NCBI GenBank assembly: GCA_041395525.1
Contig: JAWLAH010000001.1
Span: 310,001 to 374,000, forward strand
Direction of reading: 5' to 3'
DNA length: 64,000 bases
DNA from: CADEED01 sp020442965
GTDB taxonomy: Bacteria; Pseudomonadota; Gammaproteobacteria; Steroidobacterales; Steroidobacteraceae
The notes beneath the pieces were generated by a model that did no database searches, was not told the origin of the DNA, and was given only the letters and a program-made list of their open reading frames with translations. Of the stretch, positions 25,803 to 34,878 are shown piece after piece. The translations under genes and the position numbers were made by a program. The number at the start of each line of letters is the position of its first letter. Within the stretch, counting starts at the first letter, position 1.

Positions 25803-26708
25803 TCAGTTGCGCCGCGTCGCGGCCATGCCCGCGTCACGCTTTAGCTTTCGGTAGCCCGGCAACTTGAATACGCGCAGCGCGTTGTCGCGCAATAACATCT
25901 GTTTTGCAACCGGGTCCATGCCGAGTGCGTCGACTTCCTGAATCGCGCGCTCCGGATGGATCACCGGCCAGTCGGTACCGAACATCACCTTCTCGCGACC
26001 GTAAGTGTTGGCGTAGTGCACGTATTGTTTGGGCCAATGCCGCGGTGCGTAGGCGTCACCCGCCGTGTAGACGTTGGAATGCTTCCAGCACATCGAGATC
26101 ATGTTATCGGTCCAGGGCACGCCGATATGAATGCCGATCAGCGTCAGCTCCGGAAAATCGATGGCCACTTGATCCAACAGGATTGGATCGGCCACCGTTG
26201 GCAAGCGTCTGGCCGCCGAGTAGATGAGATTGTGGCCGACCTGCATCATGATCGGCACGGCCAGTTCGGCGCACTTGGTGTAATACGGATAATACTTGGC
26301 GTGATTCGGCGGCAGACCGAACCAGTGTGGATACAGATGCGCGCCGACGAATCCATACGCCTCCACCGCGTGTTGCAGCTCTCGCAGCCCGCTCATGCCG
26401 CGGAACGGATCAACACCGGCGAGCCCGGAGAATCGCTCAGGGTACTTCTTACAGATCTTGTAGACACGCTCATAGGGCAATGCGAATGAACCGCGCACAT
26501 TGATATCGCCCGCGCGAACCGCGACGAGTAGCGAGCGTTCGATCCCGGCTCGATCCATCATCTTCAGGTACTGACTAATCGGCACGCCGCCCCAAAGCTT
26601 GCGATCCATGCGGATCTGGCGTTTGAAATCGTCGTCGATACCCGTTTGCTTGAGACGCACCGACGTCGGGTCGTAGACGTTACAAACGATATCAATCGCG
26701 CCGCTCAT
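25803..26708 (-). CDS. Amidohydrolase family protein (ACMSD-like)
   Basis: The 301-residue TIM-barrel protein belongs to the amidohydrolase_2 group, which contains decarboxylases and hydrolases acting on aromatic or ring-cleavage products. Visible motifs are GAHLYPHWFGLPPN near residue 115, IGIHIGVPWTDN near 190 and MFGTDWPVIHPE near 250, the last with the conserved catalytic Asp. The usual N-terminal HxH metal site is not obvious; the start reads IDIVCNVYDP. The ATG at 26708 was chosen over an upstream in-frame start. Probably translated with the ligase that follows. Confidence 0.85.
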   Translation of the reverse strand: MSGAIDIVCNVYDPTSVRLKQTGIDDDFKRQIRMDRKLWGGVPISQYLKMMDRAGIERSLLVAVRAGDINVRGSFALPYERVYKICKKYPERFSGLAGVDPFRGMSGLRELQHAVEAYGFVGAHLYPHWFGLPPNHAKYYPYYTKCAELAVPIMMQVGHNLIYSAARRLPTVADPILLDQVAIDFPELTLIGIHIGVPWTDNMISMCWKHSNVYTAGDAYAPRHWPKQYVHYANTYGREKVMFGTDWPVIHPERAIQEVDALGMDPVAKQMLLRDNALRVFKLPGYRKLKRDAGMAATRRN

Positions 26709-26740
26709 GTCATTCGAGTCCTCAGTATCGGCAACGGCGG

Positions 26741-27818
26741 TCACCCACCGCTGCGCGGGAGCAAATTTTCGATGGCGCGGGTGGCAATGCCCAAGCCGTC
26801 GGTCAACGAGAGTGCACGGAACTTTGCCACGTTGGCGCGCGCTGCGTCAGCATCTTGATACAGTTGTACGGTTGCCGTCGCGATCACGTCGGCTTCAAGC
26901 GCCACATCCAGCGTCACGCCGTGGCGTGCGAGCCGTCGCAAGCGGATGGTCTGATCAGGCGCCAGCGACACGGCCACACACGGGCGCTTCAGCGCAATTA
27001 CCTGCAGCAATGTATCGGCGCCATTCGTAAGCACGACTTTGGCAAATCGTATCAAGCTCAACAGCTCCGCCATGGGCAGCAGCTGGATGGTCCGCACGTT
27101 GGCCGGCAACTGACTCGTCTGCGGCTGCGCGGATAACCAGAGCACCTCTCGACCTGCGCCGCGATTGCAGCCGTCACCGCTTCGCCGATGATGCGTGCCG
27201 CCTGCGGCACACCGGGCCGCACCACCACCCGGCGCAACGAGCACGTACTCGCCGGCGGTCAGGGCCAGCGCGTGCTGGCACGGTCGCAGCGCGGTCAGCT
27301 GCTCGGCGGGCAGCAATACGTCCAAAAAACGAAGGTCGGGCGGCGCACGATGAAGAGCTTCAAACGCTCCACCGCGCCCAGCGCTCCGGCTAACAACACC
27401 GGATAAGCGATCCACGCCTGCGTCAGGATGCGCCACATCCACCGCCACCGTAAATGCCTTTCGGCGCGCCGCCGTGTCAAAGTGAGCTGACGAAGACAAC
27501 CTTGGCGCCCACTTCCCGGGCCACTTGCAACAGGGACGTCCGGCCCGCATTATGAATACGATGCGTGACATGCGGTCGAAGCGCACGAATGGTATCCGCC
27601 ACCTCGCGGTACTACAGAGAGCCTGCAGAGCGGTCGAGCAGCTCGGTCGGGAAACGGCACCGACTTGGCGTAAGGCGCCTGGCAACTGACCATGAACCGA
27701 ATATCGGCGGTCGGGCTACCGTACCGCGTGACCGCTCTGGCGATCTCGAGCGCGCGTACTCGCCGGCTCCGGCGCGCCGCCGAGACCGGCAGAAACAAAA
27801 AAGCGATAGCGAGACTCA
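26741..27818 (-). pseudogene. Glycosyltransferase-like protein, multiple frameshifts
   Basis: The C-terminal 200 residues are readable in one frame (MAELLSLIRFAKVVLTNGAD, then IENLLPRSGG before the stop). Upstream, family-like sequence continues in other frames: RYRFFVSAGLG near 27800, IRFMVSCQAPYA near 27690 and REVADTIRALRPHVTHRIHN near 27590. The pattern recalls GT28-type glycosyltransferases, but this is a weak family call. At least four frame changes and one in-frame stop occur in about 1.1 kb. The neighbouring FAH gene is damaged in the same way, so local sequence error is the likelier cause. Confidence 0.5.
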
Positions 27819-27825
27819 ATGACCC

Positions 27826-28623
27826 GGTTGACGCGTGCCGATCGAGCTGATGGGTTACCTCGATCTGGTCGCCCACCTGCAGCCACGGTGACGGTGTGCG
27901 CCCTGCTGCGACGCCCTCCGGTACCGGTTGCGATGATATCGTACAGGCACGAGGATCAACACCTGTGACAGATAGGCAATGATGTCGGCGATCGTAAACA
28001 CCATCTCGCCGGTGCTGGCACTTTGCCTCACTTCGTGATTGATCCTGGTAGTCAGTTGTAAGGCGTGCGGATCCTGACATCGCTTCGCCGGCACGAAACC
28101 ACGTCGCGTGCCGGAGTTCGAGAAATTCTTGCCAGCGAAAAACGAATGCTTCTGATAGTCCCGCACACTGCCGTCCATGAAAAGTGTAGCCGGCAACGTG
28201 CGCTAGCGTCGGCTGTCGAGATAGCACGGCCCGACCTTGCCGATGACGACCGCGAGCTCGCCCTCATAGTCGTACCGCCGGTGGCTGTCGCCGGTGCGCG
28301 AGTGGCGCGTCGTGCCCCACGACCGACTCGGGGTAACGCGTAAAAATATTGATGTTGGCGGGCGGCGCGCCGCCCATCTCGGCTGCATGGGCACGATAGT
28401 TCTTGCCCACGCAGAAAATCCGCCCGACCGCGAGCGAGCCATAGCGCACGTCCGCCAACGCAATGGCGGGCAGCGCATCCAGATCGCGTCGATTGAGGGC
28501 GCTCAGCGTCGGACGAGTGAGTGCGGCTGCCAGATTCATCGCGAGCGCTCCCGCATCCCGGACAACCTCTCCGTCCTGCACGCCAACGCCTTTCGAACCG
28601 ACCGCCAACTGGCACAAACGCAT
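27826..28623 (-). pseudogene. Fumarylacetoacetate hydrolase (FAH) family protein, frameshifted
   Basis: ATG 28623 opens a frame with FCVGKNYRAHAAEMG. The core continues in a second frame (YDYEGELAVVIGK) and a third (LFMDGSVRDYQKHSFFAGKN then STGEMVFTIADIIAYLS), and the end EGVAAGRTPSPWLQVGDQIE is in yet another. These are the usual FAH-family blocks in the right order, including the metal-binding DYEGELAVVIG. Members cleave or isomerise 2-oxo-diacids in aromatic ring-cleavage pathways. It heads the minus-strand catabolic run. At least four frame changes. Confidence 0.7.
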
Positions 28624-28727
28624 CGCCGCGCACTCCCTCGGTTAAGAGTCTGCAATGCTCGCACGAATCGCAGCGGATCGGCAGCCAGCCACCGATTGAC
28701 AGTCGGTCTATGCGAGAATTCCAGACG

Positions 28728-29792
28728 ATGAGCAATGCAAACGACCGCACCGCACCGCATACCCGCGATCCGGCTGCCTGCCACAGCGGCCTGTTCGAAG
28801 TCTGCGTGGGTGTGCCGGACCTTGACGCCTCGATCGAGTACTTTACCGGCTTCGGCTGCTCCCCCGGCCCGCGCGGCTCGTTGCCGCCGCGGAGAACTTC
28901 ACGGAGTCGACTCCGCACTGGAGTCCGTTTCGCCTGTTCCACGGCGCCAGCGACCAAGGGCGATCCGGCCGGAGTGCCGGGACAGGCCGCTGAACGCCGG
29001 CCTCGGCCTTGCCTCGCATCTGCGCTGTGTCGGCTCACGCTGGGGCACACGTCTCACACGCAATGTCCTTGGCATTGCGAATCACGCGCAGCACGCAATC
29101 GATTGCGGCGAGCTGATAGGTGTCATCGATCCGCGTTCGATGATAGGCGAAGTTGCGGGCGGCGCACCGGCGCGCGCTTTCTGATCCAATCATCGGGTGC
29201 GCGAGATGGTCGTGGTGCAGCCGCTGTATCGCCAGGTCTTCTTTCAGCGCTTCGGCTACGACAGCCCGTTGTACGGCAGTATCTTCTCTTCGACGCTTCA
29301 ATGTTTCAGACCAGTCAGCACACACGCACTGCAGGACCTATGGTCGCGACAGATGATCATTCGATCTTCGATTTCTGCAGTGATGGTGCTCGGACTCAAG
29401 CGCTGGATGGATGCTCCGACCGAGTACGCCGGCCGCGCGGTGGTCAGTGCCGTGTACTCACCGTCGCCCGGCGAGGGCTTTCACATCGTCGATTTTGATG
29501 ACCCGCGATCCGGCCACTCGCGCGACGATCGACGCTCCGGAAAGCTCAAGTGCATCAGGCTGCCCGGCAACGCCAGGATTGCAAACAAATTGGCCCAGTC
29601 GGCGCTGGCTGGCCTGGGCTACAGCCTACACCGGCGCTGCGGCGATGCCGCCGCTAAGGAACGAATTGCCGACGCAGGGGCGACCGAAATCGCGACAGTC
29701 GGCGCCGATGAGTCAGGGCTCCCGCGCTCCTGTTCGTCGCGCCCGATGGCTACTACTGGATTCTTGTACAAATCCCCGCAGGTGCTGCATGA
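28728..29792 (+). pseudogene. Two-domain VOC family protein, frameshifted
   Basis: ATG 28728 starts FEVCVGVPDLDASIEYFTGF, a typical VOC opening. Later blocks appear in different frames: VVVQPLYRQVFFQRFGYDSP near 29220, LGLKRWMDAPTEYAG near 29395, SPGEGFHIVDFDDPRSG near 29470, and ALLFVAPDGYYWILVQIPAG up to the TGA at 29790. Two VOC modules in tandem fit a glyoxalase or extradiol-dioxygenase-like protein. Several frame changes break it. It diverges from the FAH gene by about 100 bases and overlaps the next gene as ATGA. Confidence 0.65.
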
Positions 29793-30724
29793 ATTGTCTC
29801 TCCCGTTGCGCCAGAGTATTTTGCGCCAGCCTTCTCCTGGTGACTCTGGCCGCCTGCGGTCGCCAGGATACAACCACGACCAAAGCGACGGATTCGACCA
29901 CCAGTATTGCGCCGGCCGATGGGTCGCCCCGCATCGCCAACTCGACCGATGGCGTCCACATTCAATATCGCGTCTATGGACACGGCGAGCCGACGCTCGT
30001 GTTCGTGCATGGCTGGTCCTGCGATTCGAGCTATTGGAACGCGCAAGTCGAGGCATTTCGCAAGAACTACACCGTGGTGACGGTCGATCTTGCAGGCCAT
30101 GGCGCTTCTGGGCGAAATCGCACCAACTGGACCATGGCTAACTATGGCGCCGACGTCGCCGCAGCGGTCAAGGATCTGCCGTCCAAACAACTCATTCTGG
30201 TCGGTCATTCGATGGGCGGGCCGGTGGTCATCGAAGCCGCACGCCTATTGCAAGGACGGACCCTGGCCGCGATTGGCGTCGATACCTACAAGACGATTGG
30301 TGCGCCACCGCCGCCACCGGAACAGGTCGAGGCATTTATCAGAGAGATGCAACAAGACTACGTCGGCACGGTTCGCAGTTTCGTGACCAACACGTTCTTC
30401 ACCAGGAATGCAGATCCGCTGCTGGTCAAGAAGATCGGCCAGGACATGTCCGCTGCCCCACCAGACGTCGCGATCGCCTCGCTGCGAGCATTGGCTGGTT
30501 GGGACGATCGCAGCGCCGCGAAGGGTCTGACCATTCCGATCATCGCCATCAATTCGGACCTGGGAGCGCTCACCGACGACGTGCGTATCAAACAAGTCTG
30601 GCCCACCTTCCGTTCGATCATCGTGCCCGGCACGGGGCATTTCATCATGATGGAAGATCCGCCACGCTTCGATTCGATTCTGACGGAAGCGATCAAGACG
30701 CTCTCACTACCTGCCGTGTCGTAG
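29789..30724 (+). CDS. Alpha/beta hydrolase lipoprotein
   Basis: The 311-residue product has a lipoprotein signal (SLLLVTLAAC, Cys near residue 23) and an intact alpha/beta hydrolase fold: oxyanion block VFVHGWSCDSS, nucleophile motif VGHSMGGPVV, an acid in NSDLGALTDDV and a histidine in VPGTGHFIMMEDPP. The Pro-rich APPPPPEQ segment lies in the cap. It is an envelope-anchored esterase or hydrolase of unknown substrate. ATG 29789 overlaps the VOC stop, so it belongs to that transcription unit. Confidence 0.88.
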   Translation: MNCLSRCARVFCASLLLVTLAACGRQDTTTTKATDSTTSIAPADGSPRIANSTDGVHIQYRVYGHGEPTLVFVHGWSCDSSYWNAQVEAFRKNYTVVTVDLAGHGASGRNRTNWTMANYGADVAAAVKDLPSKQLILVGHSMGGPVVIEAARLLQGRTLAAIGVDTYKTIGAPPPPPEQVEAFIREMQQDYVGTVRSFVTNTFFTRNADPLLVKKIGQDMSAAPPDVAIASLRALAGWDDRSAAKGLTIPIIAINSDLGALTDDVRIKQVWPTFRSIIVPGTGHFIMMEDPPRFDSILTEAIKTLSLPAVS

Positions 30725-30742
30725 GCCGTCGCTCACAACGCC

Positions 30743-31294
30743 GTGACTCAGCATCGACCGCTCACGCCCAGCGATGAGGCCGACCTGCGTCGGTTTCGTG
30801 CGCTCGCGGATCTGTTCGATTGCGCATTTCGCGTGCCAGGTACCGATTGGCGCTTTGGCGTCGACCCGCTGCTCGGTTTGATTCCTGGTTTCGGCGATGT
30901 GCTGGGCGCCGCGTTCGCCGGCTGGGGTTGGTTGTTAGCGCGGAGACTTGGCGCCCCGCCAGCCGTGCAGCGCAAGATGCTGGCGAACATCGCCATCGAC
31001 ATGCTGGGCGGCGCCGTGCCGCTCGTGGGCGATCTGTTCGACGCGGCGTTCAAGGCACACATACGCAATCGAAAATTGCTGGATCAATGGCTCGAAAGTC
31101 GGACCATCATTCAGGTTGTCGCGCCAGGCTCGGGCGCGCAGCGAGCCGGCGGTGAAGCCCCCGATGGGCGCCGCGTTCGCGTCGCCTGGATACTGACTGC
31201 GCTGTTGCTGTTTACCCTGCTGGCGATCGGCCTGACGATCTGGTTAGCCCTCGGCGCGTTGCAATGGTTGTTTGGTGCTACTTCTCAGCTTTAG
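30743..31294 (+). CDS. DUF4112 family membrane protein
   Basis: The 183-residue protein has the DUF4112 pattern: ALADLFDCAFRVPGTDWRFG near residue 20, then GVDPLLGLIPGFGDVLGA and AIDMLGGAVPLVGDLFDAAF. A C-terminal transmembrane helix lies at about residues 150-175. The function is unknown. The start is GTG 30743, 18 bases after the hydrolase gene. The last 17 bases overlap the convergent cytochrome c gene. Confidence 0.86.
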   Translation: MTQHRPLTPSDEADLRRFRALADLFDCAFRVPGTDWRFGVDPLLGLIPGFGDVLGAAFAGWGWLLARRLGAPPAVQRKMLANIAIDMLGGAVPLVGDLFDAAFKAHIRNRKLLDQWLESRTIIQVVAPGSGAQRAGGEAPDGRRVRVAWILTALLLFTLLAIGLTIWLALGALQWLFGATSQL

Positions 31295-31721
31295 TCGCTT
31301 CTCGCAGATAGACCAGAATCGCATTACGATCCTTCGGGTTGGCAATCCCTGCAAACGCCATCGTGTTGCCGGGGACGAGCGCGCTCGGCTTCTCCAGCCA
31401 TTTCAGAATCGTTTCATCGTCCCAGGTGAGAGCGGAATTCTTGAGTGCCGCCGAGAAATTGAAGCCCTCAACCGTGCCGGCCTTGCGGCCGATGAAGCCG
31501 TGCAGATTGGGGCCCACCTTGTGCGGTTGGCCCGCCTCGAGTTCGTGACACGCGCGACACTGGATGAACAGTAGCTTGCCCCGCTTGTACTCGGGCGAAT
31601 CCGTCACCGCCGCCGTGGCCGTTGGTTCCGCGGGGTCCGCCTTGGCCGCAGCGGCCACCAGGGATGCGAGAGCACCTGCGATGAACAATGTGACGAAACC
31701 TGCCGAGTGACGACTCTTCAT
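31278..31721 (-). CDS. Class I cytochrome c (cytochrome c2-like)
   Basis: This is a periplasmic electron carrier. The 147-residue precursor has a signal peptide (cleavage near residue 28, after AAAAKA) and one heme motif, CRACH, near residue 53. The sixth ligand Met is in GNTMAFAGI, and DRNAILVYLREAT is the usual last helix. ATG 31721 is preferred to the longer frame because CAGGAG lies eight bases upstream. It could supply electrons to the cbb3 oxidase encoded earlier; that link is inference. Confidence 0.92.
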   Translation of the reverse strand: MKSRHSAGFVTLFIAGALASLVAAAAKADPAEPTATAAVTDSPEYKRGKLLFIQCRACHELEAGQPHKVGPNLHGFIGRKAGTVEGFNFSAALKNSALTWDDETILKWLEKPSALVPGNTMAFAGIANPKDRNAILVYLREATKAEK

Positions 31722-31820
31722 GGAGAACTCCTGATACACGACTCGCGCATGGTAGCGAACCACGCTGAACATCCGCTGAAGCTTGTGGAAACAACCGATT
31801 GGCGGACGACCGGCGGGCCG

Positions 31821-32819
31821 TCAAGACCGGTCTTCACCTGTCTCGGCGACAACCGGTCGGCAAACGATCGCAACTGAACCGATATCCAGGCCAATTTCTG
31901 GCGCACGCGACGACGTCCAACTGCTCGCAAGAGGCTCGGAGCCTGCGGGTAAGCCGAAGAGTTGCAAAATCAAAGACGCGTCGGCGGGGCTCGCTGGCCA
32001 GTCGCGCCCGTGCAGCTCCAGCTCGTAGTCACGACCGTCGGGCGTCTCGAAGCGTGCGCGCCCACCTTGGTCGTGCAAATCGAAGGCACTGATTTCACGG
32101 CTCATCGCACGTCGTTGGTCAGGCGACCAACTCACTCGACAATTGTAGAGCCGCGCTCCTTCCAGTTCGAAATACCGATAGCCTGCCACTTCCTCCATCA
32201 AATCGTCGGTCGCAAGGTCTAGTATGCGCCGGCGGTACCAAAGCAGATGGTCGCCGATGACGATCTGGTAGTCGATGTAATCCGCCGGAGCGGCGCTCGG
32301 CACCAGACAGGCGTTACCGCGCGTGCCGCCGCGGAACTGATGGCCGTCATGGCGCAACCAGAGATCGCAACCGGGCAGCGACTCAAAATCATCGCTCAGT
32401 TGCTCTGCGGCCCCCGCACTGCGGGCGCTGGGCTTGCGCGTAAACTGCCGCACACGCACATCAGCCGTTGCGTCGCCCGCGACGGACTCCAGCGCCATCA
32501 GCACCTGCCGTCGCACAGCATCCGGTTCGCCGTAGGGGAACTCCTCCAGATACAACAGCTGCGAACCGAGCGCCGGGATACTGATCGGTCGAACGCGCAT
32601 TTGCAGCCGGCGGGTCGTGCCCCCGCCTGACAACGACAAGCCGCGCGGATCCGCGACGATGATCTCTTCCGTCAGATCGTATAGTCCCGACCATTGCGCC
32701 GCCAGCGCGGCCGGCGTCGCAGCGCTCGGCGGTACATCGGCGGAGCACGCCAGTGCAGCCCAAGGCAGCCAGACAGCGCCAGCCAACCGCAAGCCATACG
32801 ATCGCCGACGGCGACCCAT
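31821..32819 (-). CDS. CpcT/CpeT-family lipoprotein
   Basis: The 332-residue product has a signal ending in a lipobox-like AALACS (Cys near residue 25). A beta-barrel-type domain with CpcT/CpeT features follows: WSGLYD near residue 43, QLLYLEEFPYG near 85, GCDLWLRHDGHQFRGGTRGN near 150 and DYIDYQIVIGDHLLWYRRR near 180. In cyanobacteria this family attaches bilins to phycobiliproteins, but bacterial lipoprotein members in non-phototrophs have unknown roles. It starts one base after the tesB stop, so it is cotranscribed with tesB and the reductase gene. Confidence 0.75.
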   Translation of the reverse strand: MGRRRRSYGLRLAGAVWLPWAALACSADVPPSAATPAALAAQWSGLYDLTEEIIVADPRGLSLSGGGTTRRLQMRVRPISIPALGSQLLYLEEFPYGEPDAVRRQVLMALESVAGDATADVRVRQFTRKPSARSAGAAEQLSDDFESLPGCDLWLRHDGHQFRGGTRGNACLVPSAAPADYIDYQIVIGDHLLWYRRRILDLATDDLMEEVAGYRYFELEGARLYNCRVSWSPDQRRAMSREISAFDLHDQGGRARFETPDGRDYELELHGRDWPASPADASLILQLFGLPAGSEPLASSWTSSRAPEIGLDIGSVAIVCRPVVAETGEDRS

Positions 32820-32820
32820 G

Positions 32821-33687
32821 TCAGGGCCTGAAATTTGGCGCGCGAATCAATCCTTCTTGTGCAACGCTCGCTACCAACCTGCCATCGCGTGCAAAGATGC
32901 TGCCGCGCGCGAAGCCACGCGCTCCGGAAGCGCTCGGGCTGTCCGTCGCATATAACAACCAATCGTCCACGCGCATGGAGCGATGGAACCAGATCCCGTG
33001 ATCGATACTCGCCATGATCAGGTCGCCGCGCAGATATGACGCGGCGTGCGGCAGCGTCGCCGTATCGAGCAGATTGTAATCTGATACGTAAGCCAGCAGA
33101 CATCGATGCAGGGCCTCGTCGTCCGGCAGCCGATCGAGCGCCCGAAACCAGATCTGCCGCTCCGGCGGCGCGGCGCGGGGCGTTAGCGGGTCGAATGGCT
33201 GTACCGGGCGGAACTCGAACGGCCTGTCCTTCTCGAAAAAGCGTCGGACCTTCTCCGACAGCATGGCGAGCTGCTCCCCGGTCGGCTTTGCGAGCGGCGG
33301 AAGTTCCTCTGGAGGTGGGACATCCGGCATCGCGATCTGGTGCTCGAGTCCGTCTTCCGGGATCTGGAACGAACAGGAGCAATTGAAGATCTGCTCACCG
33401 TTCTGGATCGCTGTCACTCGTCGGGTAGTGAAGCTGTTGCCGTCGCGACTGCGATCGACGTGGTAGATGATGGGCAACTTGAAGTCGCCACGCCGCAGAA
33501 AATACGCGTGCAGCGAATGCACGGCACGCCCTTCGACCGTTGCGTAGGCGGCCATCAAGCCCTGCCCCAACACTTGACCGCCGAACACCTGCGGACTGCC
33601 GATGTCACAGCTCACACCGCGGAACAGGTTGACCTCAAGCCGCTCGAGCTCGAACTGTTGCAGCAACTCGGCCAACAAGACGTGCAC
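32821..33687 (-). CDS. tesB: Acyl-CoA thioesterase II
   Basis: TesB hydrolyses medium- and long-chain acyl-CoA. The 288-residue double-hotdog protein has LFRGVSCDIGSPQVFGGQVL near residue 20, VHSLHAYFLRRGD near 55, and the C-terminal SIDHGIWFHRSMRVDDWLLY with the catalytic-site region. GTG 33687 is preferred because GGGGG precedes it and the length then matches E. coli TesB (286). ATG 33714 is an alternative that overlaps the upstream reductase gene by 14 bases. Confidence 0.93.
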   Translation of the reverse strand: MHVLLAELLQQFELERLEVNLFRGVSCDIGSPQVFGGQVLGQGLMAAYATVEGRAVHSLHAYFLRRGDFKLPIIYHVDRSRDGNSFTTRRVTAIQNGEQIFNCSCSFQIPEDGLEHQIAMPDVPPPEELPPLAKPTGEQLAMLSEKVRRFFEKDRPFEFRPVQPFDPLTPRAAPPERQIWFRALDRLPDDEALHRCLLAYVSDYNLLDTATLPHAASYLRGDLIMASIDHGIWFHRSMRVDDWLLYATDSPSASGARGFARGSIFARDGRLVASVAQEGLIRAPNFRP

Positions 33688-33700
33688 GGTCGCCCCCAAC

Positions 33701-34747
33701 CTAACCGACGCCAAGTCGTTTCTGCATCACCGGGCTGGTGGTGGTGTATTGCAGAAACTGTTTCTTGCCCGGATTCAAGTGCGCCTGCACGCCGAAAGCG
33801 GCCAGCGCGGCTTCATGAAAGCCCGACAGAATGAGCTTCTTCTTGCCGGGATACGTATTGATATCGCCAACGGCGAAGATGCCCGGCACGCTGGTCTGAA
33901 ATTTCTCCGTATCAACCTTGAGCGCCTTCTTTTCGAGCTCGAGGCCCCATTCGGCTATCGGCCCAAGCTTGGGATGCAAGCCAAAAAACGCGAACACATG
34001 ATCCGCGTCGAGGCGGTGCGATGCGCCATCAGCTAGCTTGACATTGATACCCGTCAGGCGTTCGCCATCCATTACTAACGAGTCGGCCAAGCCTTCGACA
34101 TAGCGCACCCGACCTGCGGCGACGTGCTCGCGCATCTTAGCGACCGACGCGGGTGCTGCGCGGAATTCCGCCCGACGATGCACGTGTGCCACGCTCGCGG
34201 CTTTACCCGCGAAGTCGTTGACCCAATCGAGAGCGGAATCGCCGCCGCCAAAAATCACGAGATCTCTGCCGTGGAATTGCGCCGCATCGCGCACGCGGTA
34301 GTGAATTTGGGTGCCCTCGAACGGCTCGGCGCCGGCAACGCCGATACGCCGCGGTTGGAAAGAACCCACTCCGCCCGCGATGATGACGGCGCCCGCATCG
34401 AATGTGGTGCCACGCGCCGTTCGCACGTGAAAGCGTCCGTCGGGTTTGCATGTCAACTCACTAACTTCCTGACCGAGGTGCATCTGAGCATTGAAAGGCT
34501 CAATCTGTTTGAGCAAGCGATCGATCAGTTCCTGTGCACCGCAAACCGGCAGCGCCGGTATGTCGTAGATCGGTTTGTCGGGATAGAGCTCGGTACATTG
34601 CCCGCCTGGATACGCCAGCGAGTCGATGATGTGGGACTGAATGCCCAGCAGGCCGAGCTCAAAAACCTGGAAGAGGCCACACGGTCCGGCGCCGACTATC
34701 ACGGCCTCAGCACTGATCGTCGCATGCTCATGAGCAGAATTCGTCAC
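33701..34747 (-). CDS. Ferredoxin--NADP reductase type 2 (thioredoxin-reductase-like)
   Basis: This flavoprotein moves electrons between NADPH and ferredoxin or flavodoxin. The 348-residue product has the FAD motif VIVGAGPCGLFQVFEL near residue 20, YPGGQCTELYPDKPIYDIP near 50, the NADP motif FGGGDSALDWVNDFAG near 170, and the FAD C-terminal motif FAVGDINTYPGKKKLILSG near 295. It has no redox-active CxxC, which separates it from thioredoxin reductase and fits the YumC-type group. First gene of the unit that includes tesB and the CpeT-like lipoprotein. Confidence 0.92.
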   Translation of the reverse strand: MTNSAHEHATISAEAVIVGAGPCGLFQVFELGLLGIQSHIIDSLAYPGGQCTELYPDKPIYDIPALPVCGAQELIDRLLKQIEPFNAQMHLGQEVSELTCKPDGRFHVRTARGTTFDAGAVIIAGGVGSFQPRRIGVAGAEPFEGTQIHYRVRDAAQFHGRDLVIFGGGDSALDWVNDFAGKAASVAHVHRRAEFRAAPASVAKMREHVAAGRVRYVEGLADSLVMDGERLTGINVKLADGASHRLDADHVFAFFGLHPKLGPIAEWGLELEKKALKVDTEKFQTSVPGIFAVGDINTYPGKKKLILSGFHEAALAAFGVQAHLNPGKKQFLQYTTTSPVMQKRLGVG

Positions 34748-34822
34748 GGAAATCCTTCAATCAAGATGATGGGATGGGTTGCTGAAACAGGAATGATTCT
34801 CATCTCTACGATATGCCAAGAC

Positions 34823-34851
34823 CTGACAGCAGCCCAGGACAAGACTATAGT
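34823..34851 (+). promoter_or_regulatory. Candidate sigma70 promoter for the iorA-type gene
   Basis: The -35 box CTGACA (34823-34828) and -10 box TATAGT (34846-34851) each match consensus at five of six positions and are separated by 17 bases. Transcription would begin near 34858, leaving about 20 bases before ATG 34879. Confidence 0.6.
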
Positions 34852-34878
34852 TTGCCAAACTCCGCGATGGTGAACGCA

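Noticed and set aside
28052..29050. 332-codon minus-strand open frame across 28-29 kb
   Set aside because: It is produced by frame mixing in the indel-rich patch; the true FAH and VOC motifs lie in other frames.
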